Position numbers and translations under genes: made by a program | Part shown: positions 57,246-64,000 of the stretch, piece by piece | Position numbering within the stretch: the stretch's first letter is position 1 | How the letters are laid out: each line of letters starts with the position of its first letter | Source: Sphingobacterium prati | GTDB lineage: Bacteria > Bacteroidota > Bacteroidia > Sphingobacteriales > Sphingobacteriaceae | Direction: 5' to 3' | Length of the DNA: 64,000 nucleotides | Assembly (NCBI RefSeq): GCF_013167215.1 | Contig: NZ_JABJWY010000034.1 | Location: forward strand, 868,001-932,000 | The notes under the pieces: model-generated | What the model was told of the DNA's origin: nothing | What the model saw: the letters and a program-made list of their open reading frames with translations, nothing else | The model's database searches: none

Positions 57246-57881
57246 ATGAAATCGAAACTTATTTTAGGCTTTCTTTTTTGTTTCGCATTTACCTTTTTCG
57301 GTAAAGCGCAGGAGACACAGCATTTTTCCAAACTCGAAATTGGAAAAAAAGCCAAGAAAAATATTGATAGCAAAGATTCTACGGCCATTATTCATATTGA
57401 CACATTAATCATGAAGGATAACGCTACCCTTTCCTTTTATGGAAAGAAAAATGTTAAAATCACCGTAGATTATGCGGAAATCGGCAATAAGGCTACTTTC
57501 TATAGTACAGACGGGAAAAATAATGGGGCCAATTTTGATATCAATGCCAATTTTCAAAAATTAGGCTCATTGTATATCATTGCGAAAGGTGATGATGCTT
57601 TTAATGGCACAAAAACATTTCCCAATGGAAATGGTGGAAAAGTCAAGGTTACCCTGGCTACGGGAAGTATAAAGCCACAGACAACAGATAAGAAATCACC
57701 AAATTACATCTACGCAGATGTCGTAGCGGGAGGCAGGGCTGTCAATGCAAACACAGACTTAAGAAACATTTATGACCGGATCAAAACTGCGCCTACGGGT
57801 CTCAGGGGATTACCGCAGGGGCAAATCTACTCTGGTAGTGCAGGTACGGAGGGGTCGTTTGAACTGATTTCGACTCAATAA
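57246..57881 (+). CDS. Hypothetical secreted protein
   Basis: A 211-residue protein with a signal peptide ending near G-K-A-Q (about 21). The mature part is rich in beta strands, Lys and Asn, with repeated N-A-x-L-S-F-Y-G and T-F-Y-S-T-D-G-K-N-N turns, and ends in a Gly-rich tail. No domain recognised. Probably periplasmic or exported; 56 bases after lpxB, perhaps on the same transcript. Confidence 0.7.
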   Translation: MKSKLILGFLFCFAFTFFGKAQETQHFSKLEIGKKAKKNIDSKDSTAIIHIDTLIMKDNATLSFYGKKNVKITVDYAEIGNKATFYSTDGKNNGANFDINANFQKLGSLYIIAKGDDAFNGTKTFPNGNGGKVKVTLATGSIKPQTTDKKSPNYIYADVVAGGRAVNANTDLRNIYDRIKTAPTGLRGLPQGQIYSGSAGTEGSFELISTQ

Positions 57882-57905
57882 GGCAAGCGAAACGGCCTAT
57901 AAAAA

Positions 57906-57940
57906 ACAGCAGCAATCTTAAGAGATCGATGCTGTCTTTT
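57906..57940 (+). terminator. Weak terminator-like hairpin
   Basis: ACAGCA (57906-57911) and TGCTGT (57930-57935) with partial inner pairing, then CTTTT. Short stem, uncertain. Confidence 0.4.
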
Positions 57941-57965
57941 ATAGCTATTCATCTTGCTATAAAAT

Positions 57966-59045
57966 TTAATTGCAACCTCTCTTCTTGAGTTCATAGGCGA
58001 GCACCAATCTCGTCATGCGATCATATCTTGCAATTCCCTCTTTTTGATTGTTATGTGTTAAATATTGGTTGTAAAACAGGCCCATTAGGTCGTTAATCCA
58101 ACCTGTATAATTGCTCCAAAATAGGCGCTCTGCAGCCACATCCGCCAGCACTGGTCTACTCAACTTATTTTGATACACTTTGGCAAGCTCTGGGTACATT
58201 CCCCGCAATTCTCCCAGCATATAAAGGCTTGTCTGCAAATACGCTGAATAACGATAAAAGGCCTGTGGATGATGCTGCAAGCGAACAAAAGCGATAAAAT
58301 TAGCTTCATCTTCAAAACCTACTCCCTGTTGATGGGCGAGCTCATGCACATACGTAAAAGGAAAAGATAGGGCTGGCATGGCATAGTTGACCTGCGCTTC
58401 ATGCGTAAACGGATTAAAATAGCCCGAAACACCAAAATAAGAAACGATCATGCTATTTAATGGAGATTTGGCGTTGATCTGACTACCTGACAAAAAAGAA
58501 GAAAATGTGGTATCTTTTTTCACCCAGGTCGCCAGATCTTCCCGCATATGATCCTTCTTTTGGCCCCATTGTGCGGGATCCACCTGTTCCCTTAAGGCAT
58601 TTGTACTATCCAGATATTCGTCAAGCACCATGAGGTAATCCGCAAGCCGCAAGCTATCGACCTTTAGCTGGGTATTCATACTGATTGGTTTCCGGTAATA
58701 ATTTAAGCCCCAGGAGATATAAAAGAAAATATAGAGTCCGAACAACAGGTTTAGCACAAATAAAAAAGCACGGCCTGCATCGGCCCATTTTCTACGCCAT
58801 ACCTTTCGGATGAGATTGACCAGCCAATAAAACAATAAAATAAGCGCGAACGCATAAAAAATATCCCCTACACTAAAAGGAATATAGCCAAAAATATACT
58901 TCGGAATATAACCGTAAACCCGGTAAAATCTCTGCGCGTAAAACGCTTCGATCCATGCACTATTGTTTTCGATCAGCGCTAAAAAGAATAGCAGACCAAT
59001 GAATGACACAAAAATAAAAACAGCTATTTTATCACGCTTTGTCAT
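57966..59045 (-). CDS. DUF3810 family membrane metalloprotease-like protein
   Basis: A 359-residue protein with three predicted membrane helices in the first ~115 residues (about 8-26, 58-80 and 92-113), then a soluble domain with the zinc-binding H-E-L-A-H motif in F-T-Y-V-H-E-L-A-H-Q-Q-G and a downstream Glu in F-E-D-E-A-N-F. This matches DUF3810. Peptidase activity is likely from the motif but unproven. Last gene of a three-gene operon (deacetylase-like, nucleoid-associated, DUF3810). Confidence 0.87.
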   Translation of the reverse strand: MTKRDKIAVFIFVSFIGLLFFLALIENNSAWIEAFYAQRFYRVYGYIPKYIFGYIPFSVGDIFYAFALILLFYWLVNLIRKVWRRKWADAGRAFLFVLNLLFGLYIFFYISWGLNYYRKPISMNTQLKVDSLRLADYLMVLDEYLDSTNALREQVDPAQWGQKKDHMREDLATWVKKDTTFSSFLSGSQINAKSPLNSMIVSYFGVSGYFNPFTHEAQVNYAMPALSFPFTYVHELAHQQGVGFEDEANFIAFVRLQHHPQAFYRYSAYLQTSLYMLGELRGMYPELAKVYQNKLSRPVLADVAAERLFWSNYTGWINDLMGLFYNQYLTHNNQKEGIARYDRMTRLVLAYELKKRGCN

Positions 59046-59051
59046 AAATCA

Positions 59052-60110
59052 TCAACTTTCGTTTTCGAAATAGACCTTATAATAGTTCATCCCTTTATCT
59101 TCATCAAACCCTTTTTCAAGATATTCCCGTTTTCCATGCACGTAGATATGAAAGTTCTTATCCAGTTTTAGCACAGATTTGTAAGAAGATTCCATCTTTT
59201 TTACCGCCTTGTCTGCTATTTCAAAGCTCGACTGGAAGGGTGAATCGAACTCATCTTCAAAACCCGCCTTATAGTCTTGGAATAAGGCAATAGCCTGGGG
59301 ATTTCCCAATACTTCCTCCTCAAATTCTTCCTGCACAAAAGTTTCCTTTTCCTTAAAGTAATTCATTGATTTGTTCATCAGATCGATCTTATCGGCTTTC
59401 TCGAGTTCAAATGTTTCATCCAGTTTCTCCTGAACAAAATTTTTATAGACTTTCAGGTAATTTCCGGTCTGATTAAAATTGTCGTTGCGTACGCGCAGTT
59501 TCAGAAACTCATCTTTCCAGTAAACGGCTTCCTGCTGTCTATTGGTCTGGTCGAGTACAAGAACCTTATAACCTTCCTCTTCCTCAACATTGATAATGAT
59601 GCAGCCTTTGTCCAACTTATTGATATTAATTGCTTCCTGTTCATATTCTAAGGTGAACGCACCTTGTTCAGGATATACCTTTAGGTAAGTCTCTTTGTTT
59701 TCCGATTTAAATATGCCGATCGCGTCGTGTTCCTCGCCTTCTATCTGCACATTTTTTAGTGCCACCACATACACTTCTCCTGCTTTAATCTTCGGATGGC
59801 TGGACACTTCGTAAAGATGCTTTGAAATCTGCTGGGAGAAATCGTGAAAGGGAAGCTGTTCTTTAAAATACTGACGTACGAAATAAAACACCTCATTCAG
59901 ATCCAGTTCTTCATTGGGATGATAAAGACGATATACTTCATTCACTTTAGCAAAGGGGCTCATAAAATACTGCATCAAAAGTCCAGGCAATACTTCGTCG
60001 CCCTCAAGGGATACCGGCTCGTCTGACAGGATATAAAATTCGTCTTGTGCTTTGTTTCCCACACGGTGTATGGATAATGCTTCAAAAGTTGCGTCTTGAT
60101 GAAAAAACAT
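59052..60110 (-). CDS. Nucleoid-associated protein (NdpA/YejK-like family)
   Basis: A 352-residue soluble protein of the nucleoid-associated NA37 superfamily: S-I-H-R-V-G-N-K at the start, L-L-M-Q-Y-F, V-Y-V-V-A-L-K-N, then an acidic C-terminal region of coiled helices (E-E-F-E-E-E-V-L-G) and a D-K-N-F-H-I-Y-V-H-G end. Relatives bind DNA or nucleoid, but the mechanism is poorly known. It starts 9 bases after the deacetylase-like gene and ends 6 bases before DUF3810. Confidence 0.83.
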   Translation of the reverse strand: MFFHQDATFEALSIHRVGNKAQDEFYILSDEPVSLEGDEVLPGLLMQYFMSPFAKVNEVYRLYHPNEELDLNEVFYFVRQYFKEQLPFHDFSQQISKHLYEVSSHPKIKAGEVYVVALKNVQIEGEEHDAIGIFKSENKETYLKVYPEQGAFTLEYEQEAININKLDKGCIIINVEEEEGYKVLVLDQTNRQQEAVYWKDEFLKLRVRNDNFNQTGNYLKVYKNFVQEKLDETFELEKADKIDLMNKSMNYFKEKETFVQEEFEEEVLGNPQAIALFQDYKAGFEDEFDSPFQSSFEIADKAVKKMESSYKSVLKLDKNFHIYVHGKREYLEKGFDEDKGMNYYKVYFENES

Positions 60111-60119
60111 ATTCTTATT

Positions 60120-61046
60120 TTATAAATGATATAAATCTATTGCTATTCTAAATGTTTGGCAATGTGCATTGACAATATCTTTGATCTGGGGCGAATATCC
60201 GCCGCCCATACTTACCTGAACAGGGATATGCAACTGATGACATAAGCCCAGTACGAATTCATCCCTTCGTGCACAGGTCGCTGGACTTAAATTCAATTTG
60301 CCCAGTTTATCTGTTGCTAAGATATCCACACCTGCCTGATAAAAAACAAAATCAGGCTGGACACGCCGAAATAAATCCCACAGATTCTCTTCCAATATTT
60401 TCAGATACTCCTGATCCGTAACATGTTCCGCAAGACCGATATCCAGATGGGAACGTTGTTTGATAAAGGGATAATTTTTCTCGCCGTGTATCGAGAAGGT
60501 AAACACCTGTTGATGCCCTTCAAAGATATGTGCCGTGCCGTTTCCCTGATGTACATCCAGATCAATAATAAGGATTCGATTTGCCCGATCATGTTGCAAT
60601 AAATAACCTGCAGCAGTAGCTTGGTCGTTCATCAGACAAAAACCTTCACCAAAATCATAACCCGCATGATGGGTACCGCCGGCAACTGTAAAAGCTACCC
60701 CATATTTGAGCGCATATTTTGCAGCCTGAATGGTCCCATCCAAAATATAGCGCTCGCGATCTACCAAGCTCTTGCTCAAGGGAAATCCGATCCTGCGCAC
60801 CATTTTTGCATCCAGGGTCAAATCAAACAGTTTCGTCACATAAGCTGGATCATGTACCAGACAACAGGTCTCAAAACTTGCTAACTCAGGCCTGAAAAAA
60901 TTAGCTTCATTGGCCAATCCCTCATGCTTCAACTGTAGTGGAATCAACTCGTACTTTAACATCGGAAAACGATGTCCTTCTTTGACCGGATGGATAAATT
61001 CGGGATGAAAAGCTATCTTGAGCACTTTAAATCTTATTTTATTCAT
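60120..61046 (-). CDS. Histone deacetylase superfamily protein
   Basis: Zinc-dependent deacetylase fold, about 308 residues. Seen: G-G-T-H-H-A-G-Y-D-F-G-E-G-F-C-L-M-N-D (tandem catalytic His), I-I-D-L-D-V-H-Q-G-N-G-T (zinc Asp and His) and Q-A-G-V-D-I-L-A (zinc Asp). In bacteria it may act on acetylated lysines, polyamines or acetoin-related compounds. ATG at 61046 is in frame, but GTG at 61025 gives L-K-I-A-F-H-P-E, the usual family start; both are possible. First gene of the operon. Confidence 0.9.
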   Translation of the reverse strand: MNKIRFKVLKIAFHPEFIHPVKEGHRFPMLKYELIPLQLKHEGLANEANFFRPELASFETCCLVHDPAYVTKLFDLTLDAKMVRRIGFPLSKSLVDRERYILDGTIQAAKYALKYGVAFTVAGGTHHAGYDFGEGFCLMNDQATAAGYLLQHDRANRILIIDLDVHQGNGTAHIFEGHQQVFTFSIHGEKNYPFIKQRSHLDIGLAEHVTDQEYLKILEENLWDLFRRVQPDFVFYQAGVDILATDKLGKLNLSPATCARRDEFVLGLCHQLHIPVQVSMGGGYSPQIKDIVNAHCQTFRIAIDLYHL

Positions 61047-61219
61047 GCGAAGATAAGAAAAACTAAAGCAATCCCATTTTATCCAACAATATCCAATCGA
61101 TATTTTGGAGTTGTATGGGAAAAAGGGCATCTTTGAATAAGAACAAATCCTCAAGTTGATGTTGGGTGCCGTTTGACATTAAACTTATATTCGATCATAA
61201 ATAGATACATTAAAATAAC

Positions 61220-61861
61220 ATGGAAACGACTAATTTGCCTCAATTGTCTGCAATGGAACAGCGTGTCCTAGGCTCCCTGATTGAAAAATCAAAGGTGACC
61301 CCTGAATATTATCCCATGACGATCAATAGCTTACAGGCAGCATGCAATCAAAAAACTTCACGCAAGCCTGTAGTTCAATATACCGAAGAAGACATCGTCA
61401 CTACACTGGACATCCTGAAAAAGAGAGGATTGATTTCAACCGTTATCGGTGGTGGATCTAGGGTAACCAAGTATAAACATAATTTTGCCATACAATTTCC
61501 GCTTGTGCCGTCCGAACTGGCTATTATTTGCCTATTGCTGCTCCGCGGGCCGCTAACGGCAGGTGAAATTAATTCAAGCGCCGGAAGGCTCTACGAATTC
61601 GAATCATTAAGTGAAATTACTGAACAACTGGAAAAGCTGTCGCAAGAAGGCTACCTGAAATCGCTCCCTAAACAAGCAGGGCATAAAGAGGTGCGTTATA
61701 TTCATCTGCTTGGCGAGGTAAATATGGAAGTTTTTGAAAGTACAGGCAGCCCACATTCAGTTGTTGCGAATCCGGCACTTCTAGAGCGTATCGAACAACT
61801 CGAACAGGAAGTCGCTGAATTAAAGCAGAAATTTCAAGAATTGTGGGACGAATTACATTAA
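61220..61861 (+). CDS. YceH family protein (DUF480)
   Basis: A 213-residue protein with tandem winged-helix domains: E-Q-R-V-L-G-S-L-I-E-K-S, Y-P-M-T-I-N-S-L-Q-A-A-C-N-Q-K-T-S-R and L-R-G-P-L-T-A-G-E-I motifs, then a C-terminal coiled coil (about 188-212, E-Q-L-E-Q-E-V-A-E-L-K-Q-K-F). DUF480 proteins are DNA-binding-like but their function is unknown. It ends 3 bases before the MFS gene. Confidence 0.9.
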   Translation: METTNLPQLSAMEQRVLGSLIEKSKVTPEYYPMTINSLQAACNQKTSRKPVVQYTEEDIVTTLDILKKRGLISTVIGGGSRVTKYKHNFAIQFPLVPSELAIICLLLLRGPLTAGEINSSAGRLYEFESLSEITEQLEKLSQEGYLKSLPKQAGHKEVRYIHLLGEVNMEVFESTGSPHSVVANPALLERIEQLEQEVAELKQKFQELWDELH

Positions 61862-61864
61862 CCA

Positions 61865-63061
61865 ATGATTTCTAGTACTGATTCCAAAACACAATTGTCC
61901 CAAGCGACTTTATGGCTGATGACCTTTGCCACAGGTCTGGTTGTCGCCAATAACTATTATAATCAGCCACTGTTGGGGCTGATTGCTAAGGATCTGCATG
62001 TTGATGAAGCCACAGTTAGCAATTCGGCTATGCTAACACAGATTGGTTATGCCTGCGGGCTGTTGTTAATAGTCCCCCTAGGCGATATGTTCAAAAGAAA
62101 GAGGATGATCTTGACTGATTTTATATTCATTATCCTTTCTTTGGTTGGGATGGCACTTTCCCAATCGATTCTATCTATCTTGATCTTTAGTTTTCTGATC
62201 GGTTTCACATCAGTGATACCACAAGTTTTTGTACCAATGGCGGCAGAGCTTGCTTCAAAGGAGAGACAAGCGGCTGCAATAGGCATGGTCATGTCAGGAC
62301 TACTGATCGGTATCTTATTATCACGGGTCGTCAGTGGTTTTGTCGGTTCTTACTTCGGCTGGCGCGAAATGTATTGGATCGCTACGGCGATCATGGTGAT
62401 CACAGCACTGGCCATTGCCATTAAGCTTCCTGAGGTAAGCCCCAATTTTAAGGGTACTTATAAAGAATTGATGCTTTCGGTATGGAATTTCGCCAGCAAA
62501 CAACCTGTCCTGCAGCTGGCGGCATTTCGCGGTGCCATGGGATTTGGTGCTTTCTCCGCATTTTTTACAACTTTGGTTTTCCACATCGAAGGACCACCAT
62601 TTTTTGACGGACCAGCTACTGCCGGAGCATTTGGCCTTGTCGGTGCCTGCGGCGCTCTTGCAGCAGCTTTTGTCAATCGAATGATCGTATACATCGGTGC
62701 CGCTAAAATTATCCTGTATGCCATCTTATTGATGGTGTTTAGCTGGATACTCTTTGCGTTATTCGGGAATTACTACTGGGGACTGATTATCGGCGTCATT
62801 CTCATCGATCTTGGACTACAGTCCATGCATATCTTAAACCAGAGTGATTTTTACGCACTAGACCTCGGCGCCAACAACCGCCTGAACACTGTATATATGG
62901 TCAGCTATTTTATTGGCGGTTCAACAGGCACCTTTTTTGCAGCACAGGCATGGCAGCACTTCCAGTGGCCTGGTGTAATAGCAATCGGAACTCTGTATAC
63001 GCTATTGGCATTGCTCGCACATGTATTATTTGATCATAAATTAAGAAAAAAACCGATATGA
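61865..63061 (+). CDS. MFS transporter
   Basis: A 398-residue major facilitator protein with 12 predicted helices; L-G-D-M-F-K-R-K-R after helix 2 is the family motif A (G-D-x-x-x-R-K-R) and N-N-Y-Y-N-Q-P-L in helix 1 marks the YnfM/AraJ-like drug and sugar-efflux type. It overlaps the downstream DUF72 gene by 4 bases (ATGA), indicating coupled translation. Substrate unknown. Confidence 0.88.
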   Translation: MISSTDSKTQLSQATLWLMTFATGLVVANNYYNQPLLGLIAKDLHVDEATVSNSAMLTQIGYACGLLLIVPLGDMFKRKRMILTDFIFIILSLVGMALSQSILSILIFSFLIGFTSVIPQVFVPMAAELASKERQAAAIGMVMSGLLIGILLSRVVSGFVGSYFGWREMYWIATAIMVITALAIAIKLPEVSPNFKGTYKELMLSVWNFASKQPVLQLAAFRGAMGFGAFSAFFTTLVFHIEGPPFFDGPATAGAFGLVGACGALAAAFVNRMIVYIGAAKIILYAILLMVFSWILFALFGNYYWGLIIGVILIDLGLQSMHILNQSDFYALDLGANNRLNTVYMVSYFIGGSTGTFFAAQAWQHFQWPGVIAIGTLYTLLALLAHVLFDHKLRKKPI

Positions 63062-63945
63062 AATTTGGCCAAGTAGAACATCCCGAAGAGGTAGATTTTA
63101 CCCTACCTCCTACTCCAAAAGAGACCTTAGTCCTTTTACAGCATTTCAAAAAAGACGAACCCTTTGAAGTGTATGTTGGCTGCGCAAAATGGAACAAACA
63201 AGATTTAAAAGGCTTTTATCCAAAGGGAACGAAAGACGAACTTGTCTACTATGCAAATCAGTTTAACAGTATCGAACTGAATGCCACATTCTACAACTCA
63301 CCCAGCCGAGAGCAAGTAGAAACCTGGAAACAGAAAACACCGGCAGACTTTAAGTTCTTCCCAAAAGTCACGCAGTCCATCAGTCATTTCAGCCGATTGC
63401 TCAATACGGCGGATAAGGTAAAACTATTTACGGATGCCGTTGTTCGATTTGATGAAAAATTAGGCATGGTATTTCTGCAGATGCATGACAACTATAATCC
63501 AAAAGACATGGCCCGTTTAAAACTATTCTTACACGACTGGCCGAAGGATGTTCCTTTAGCATTGGAAGTCCGAAATAAAGATTGGTTTTCGAAAGCTGAA
63601 GTAACGAAAGAACTCTATACGTTATTGGAGGAGACCGGAGTGACCAATGTATTGGTAGATACGGCCGGAAGAAGAGACATGTTGCATATGCGTCTGACGA
63701 CACCGGTCGCATTTATTCGTTACGTTGGCGCTAATCACTCCTCGGATTACGAACGCTTGGACAATTGGATCGAAGTGCTAAAACTCTGGCGGGATAATGG
63801 ATTACAGAAACTGTACTTTTTTATACATCAGAATATTGAAATTGAATCGCCGTTGCTTGCGACTCATTTTATCAAAAAAATCAATGAAACATTTGATCTC
63901 AATCTCAAATACCCGAATAAAGCGACAGGAAATACCTTATTTTAA
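63058..63945 (+). CDS. DUF72 family protein
   Basis: A 295-residue TIM-barrel-like protein of the DUF72 (YecE) family: V-Y-V-G-C-A-K-W-N, F-N-S-I-E-L-N-A-T-F-Y, F-F-P-K-V-T-Q-S-I-S-H, L-A-L-E-V-R-N-K-D-W-F and Y-F-F-I-H-Q-N at the positions of conserved active-site-like residues. Function unknown. Start overlaps the MFS stop. Only 55 bases of non-coding sequence remain to the window end. Confidence 0.92.
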   Translation: MKFGQVEHPEEVDFTLPPTPKETLVLLQHFKKDEPFEVYVGCAKWNKQDLKGFYPKGTKDELVYYANQFNSIELNATFYNSPSREQVETWKQKTPADFKFFPKVTQSISHFSRLLNTADKVKLFTDAVVRFDEKLGMVFLQMHDNYNPKDMARLKLFLHDWPKDVPLALEVRNKDWFSKAEVTKELYTLLEETGVTNVLVDTAGRRDMLHMRLTTPVAFIRYVGANHSSDYERLDNWIEVLKLWRDNGLQKLYFFIHQNIEIESPLLATHFIKKINETFDLNLKYPNKATGNTLF

Positions 63946-64000
63946 CCTCAATATATTAAAGCAAAATAATAGCCGCACTATTATCAGCCCTATTAATCTG

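Overview
The window looks like a chromosomal core segment of a Bacteroidota bacterium, most likely Sphingobacteriaceae (Sphingobacterium- or Pedobacter-like). Reasons: low GC; promoters of the Bacteroidota type (TTTG, about 20 bases, TAnnTTTG) instead of sigma-70 boxes; mostly no Shine-Dalgarno sequence; and lineage-typical families (DUF4199, DUF2851, DUF3810, DUF1080, WG-rich lipoproteins, OmpP1-type porin, PBP1A with an acidic tail). No insertion sequence, prophage, CRISPR array or obvious transferred island is visible.

Layout. 1-5.8 kb (minus strand): a partial gene, two glycosyltransferases, DUF4199, an acidic unknown protein, a dihydroorotase homologue that has lost catalytic residues and is preceded by a 49-codon ORF, and ubiX; a probable small RNA lies upstream of ubiX. 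6-10 kb: ankyrin protein, DUF2851, ribD and prmC (divergent), tRNA-Lys. 10.5-13.8 kb: LacI regulator, Tat-exported Gfo/Idh/MocA oxidoreductase and a DUF1080 3-keto-glycoside hydrolase, a small sugar unit. 13.9-16.8 kb: GntR(YtrA)-controlled ABC-2 operon. 17.5-25.8 kb: leucine/isovalerate-type acyl-CoA catabolism (enoyl-CoA hydratase, HMG-CoA lyase, acyl-CoA dehydrogenase, carboxylase beta subunit, acetoacetyl-CoA synthetase) plus a PaaE-like reductase. 25.9-30.7 kb: exported superoxide dismutase, pyrE with a divergent Nudix gene, SDR, old yellow enzyme, VOC protein. 30.8-39.6 kb: rimP-nusA-infB, an S24 repressor with a divergent degenerate GIY-YIG protein, PBP1A. 39.9-47 kb: rpoN, agmatine-to-putrescine genes, DeoR regulator, YeeZ-like epimerase, proS. 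47-64 kb: envelope proteins, LysM protein, uridine kinase, purH, YkvA, FtsB/DivIC, lpxB, DUF3810/nucleoid protein/deacetylase operon, YceH, MFS transporter, DUF72.

Two themes stand out. First, six genes (ribD, prmC, pyrE, the PaaE-like gene, ykvA, ftsB) have a perfect TAnnTTTG box exactly 4 bases before the ATG, and the ankyrin gene has one 3 bases before. This predicts leaderless mRNAs. Second, several compact regulatory arrangements are not explained by gene annotation alone: a promoter-terminator pair with no gene (probable sRNA, 5860-5930), a 49-codon ORF overlapping the start of the degenerate dihydroorotase, a terminator built over the nusA stop codon followed by a separate infB promoter, and palindromes in front of the ABC, acetoacetyl-CoA synthetase and old yellow enzyme genes. 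No wholly new multi-gene system is evident.
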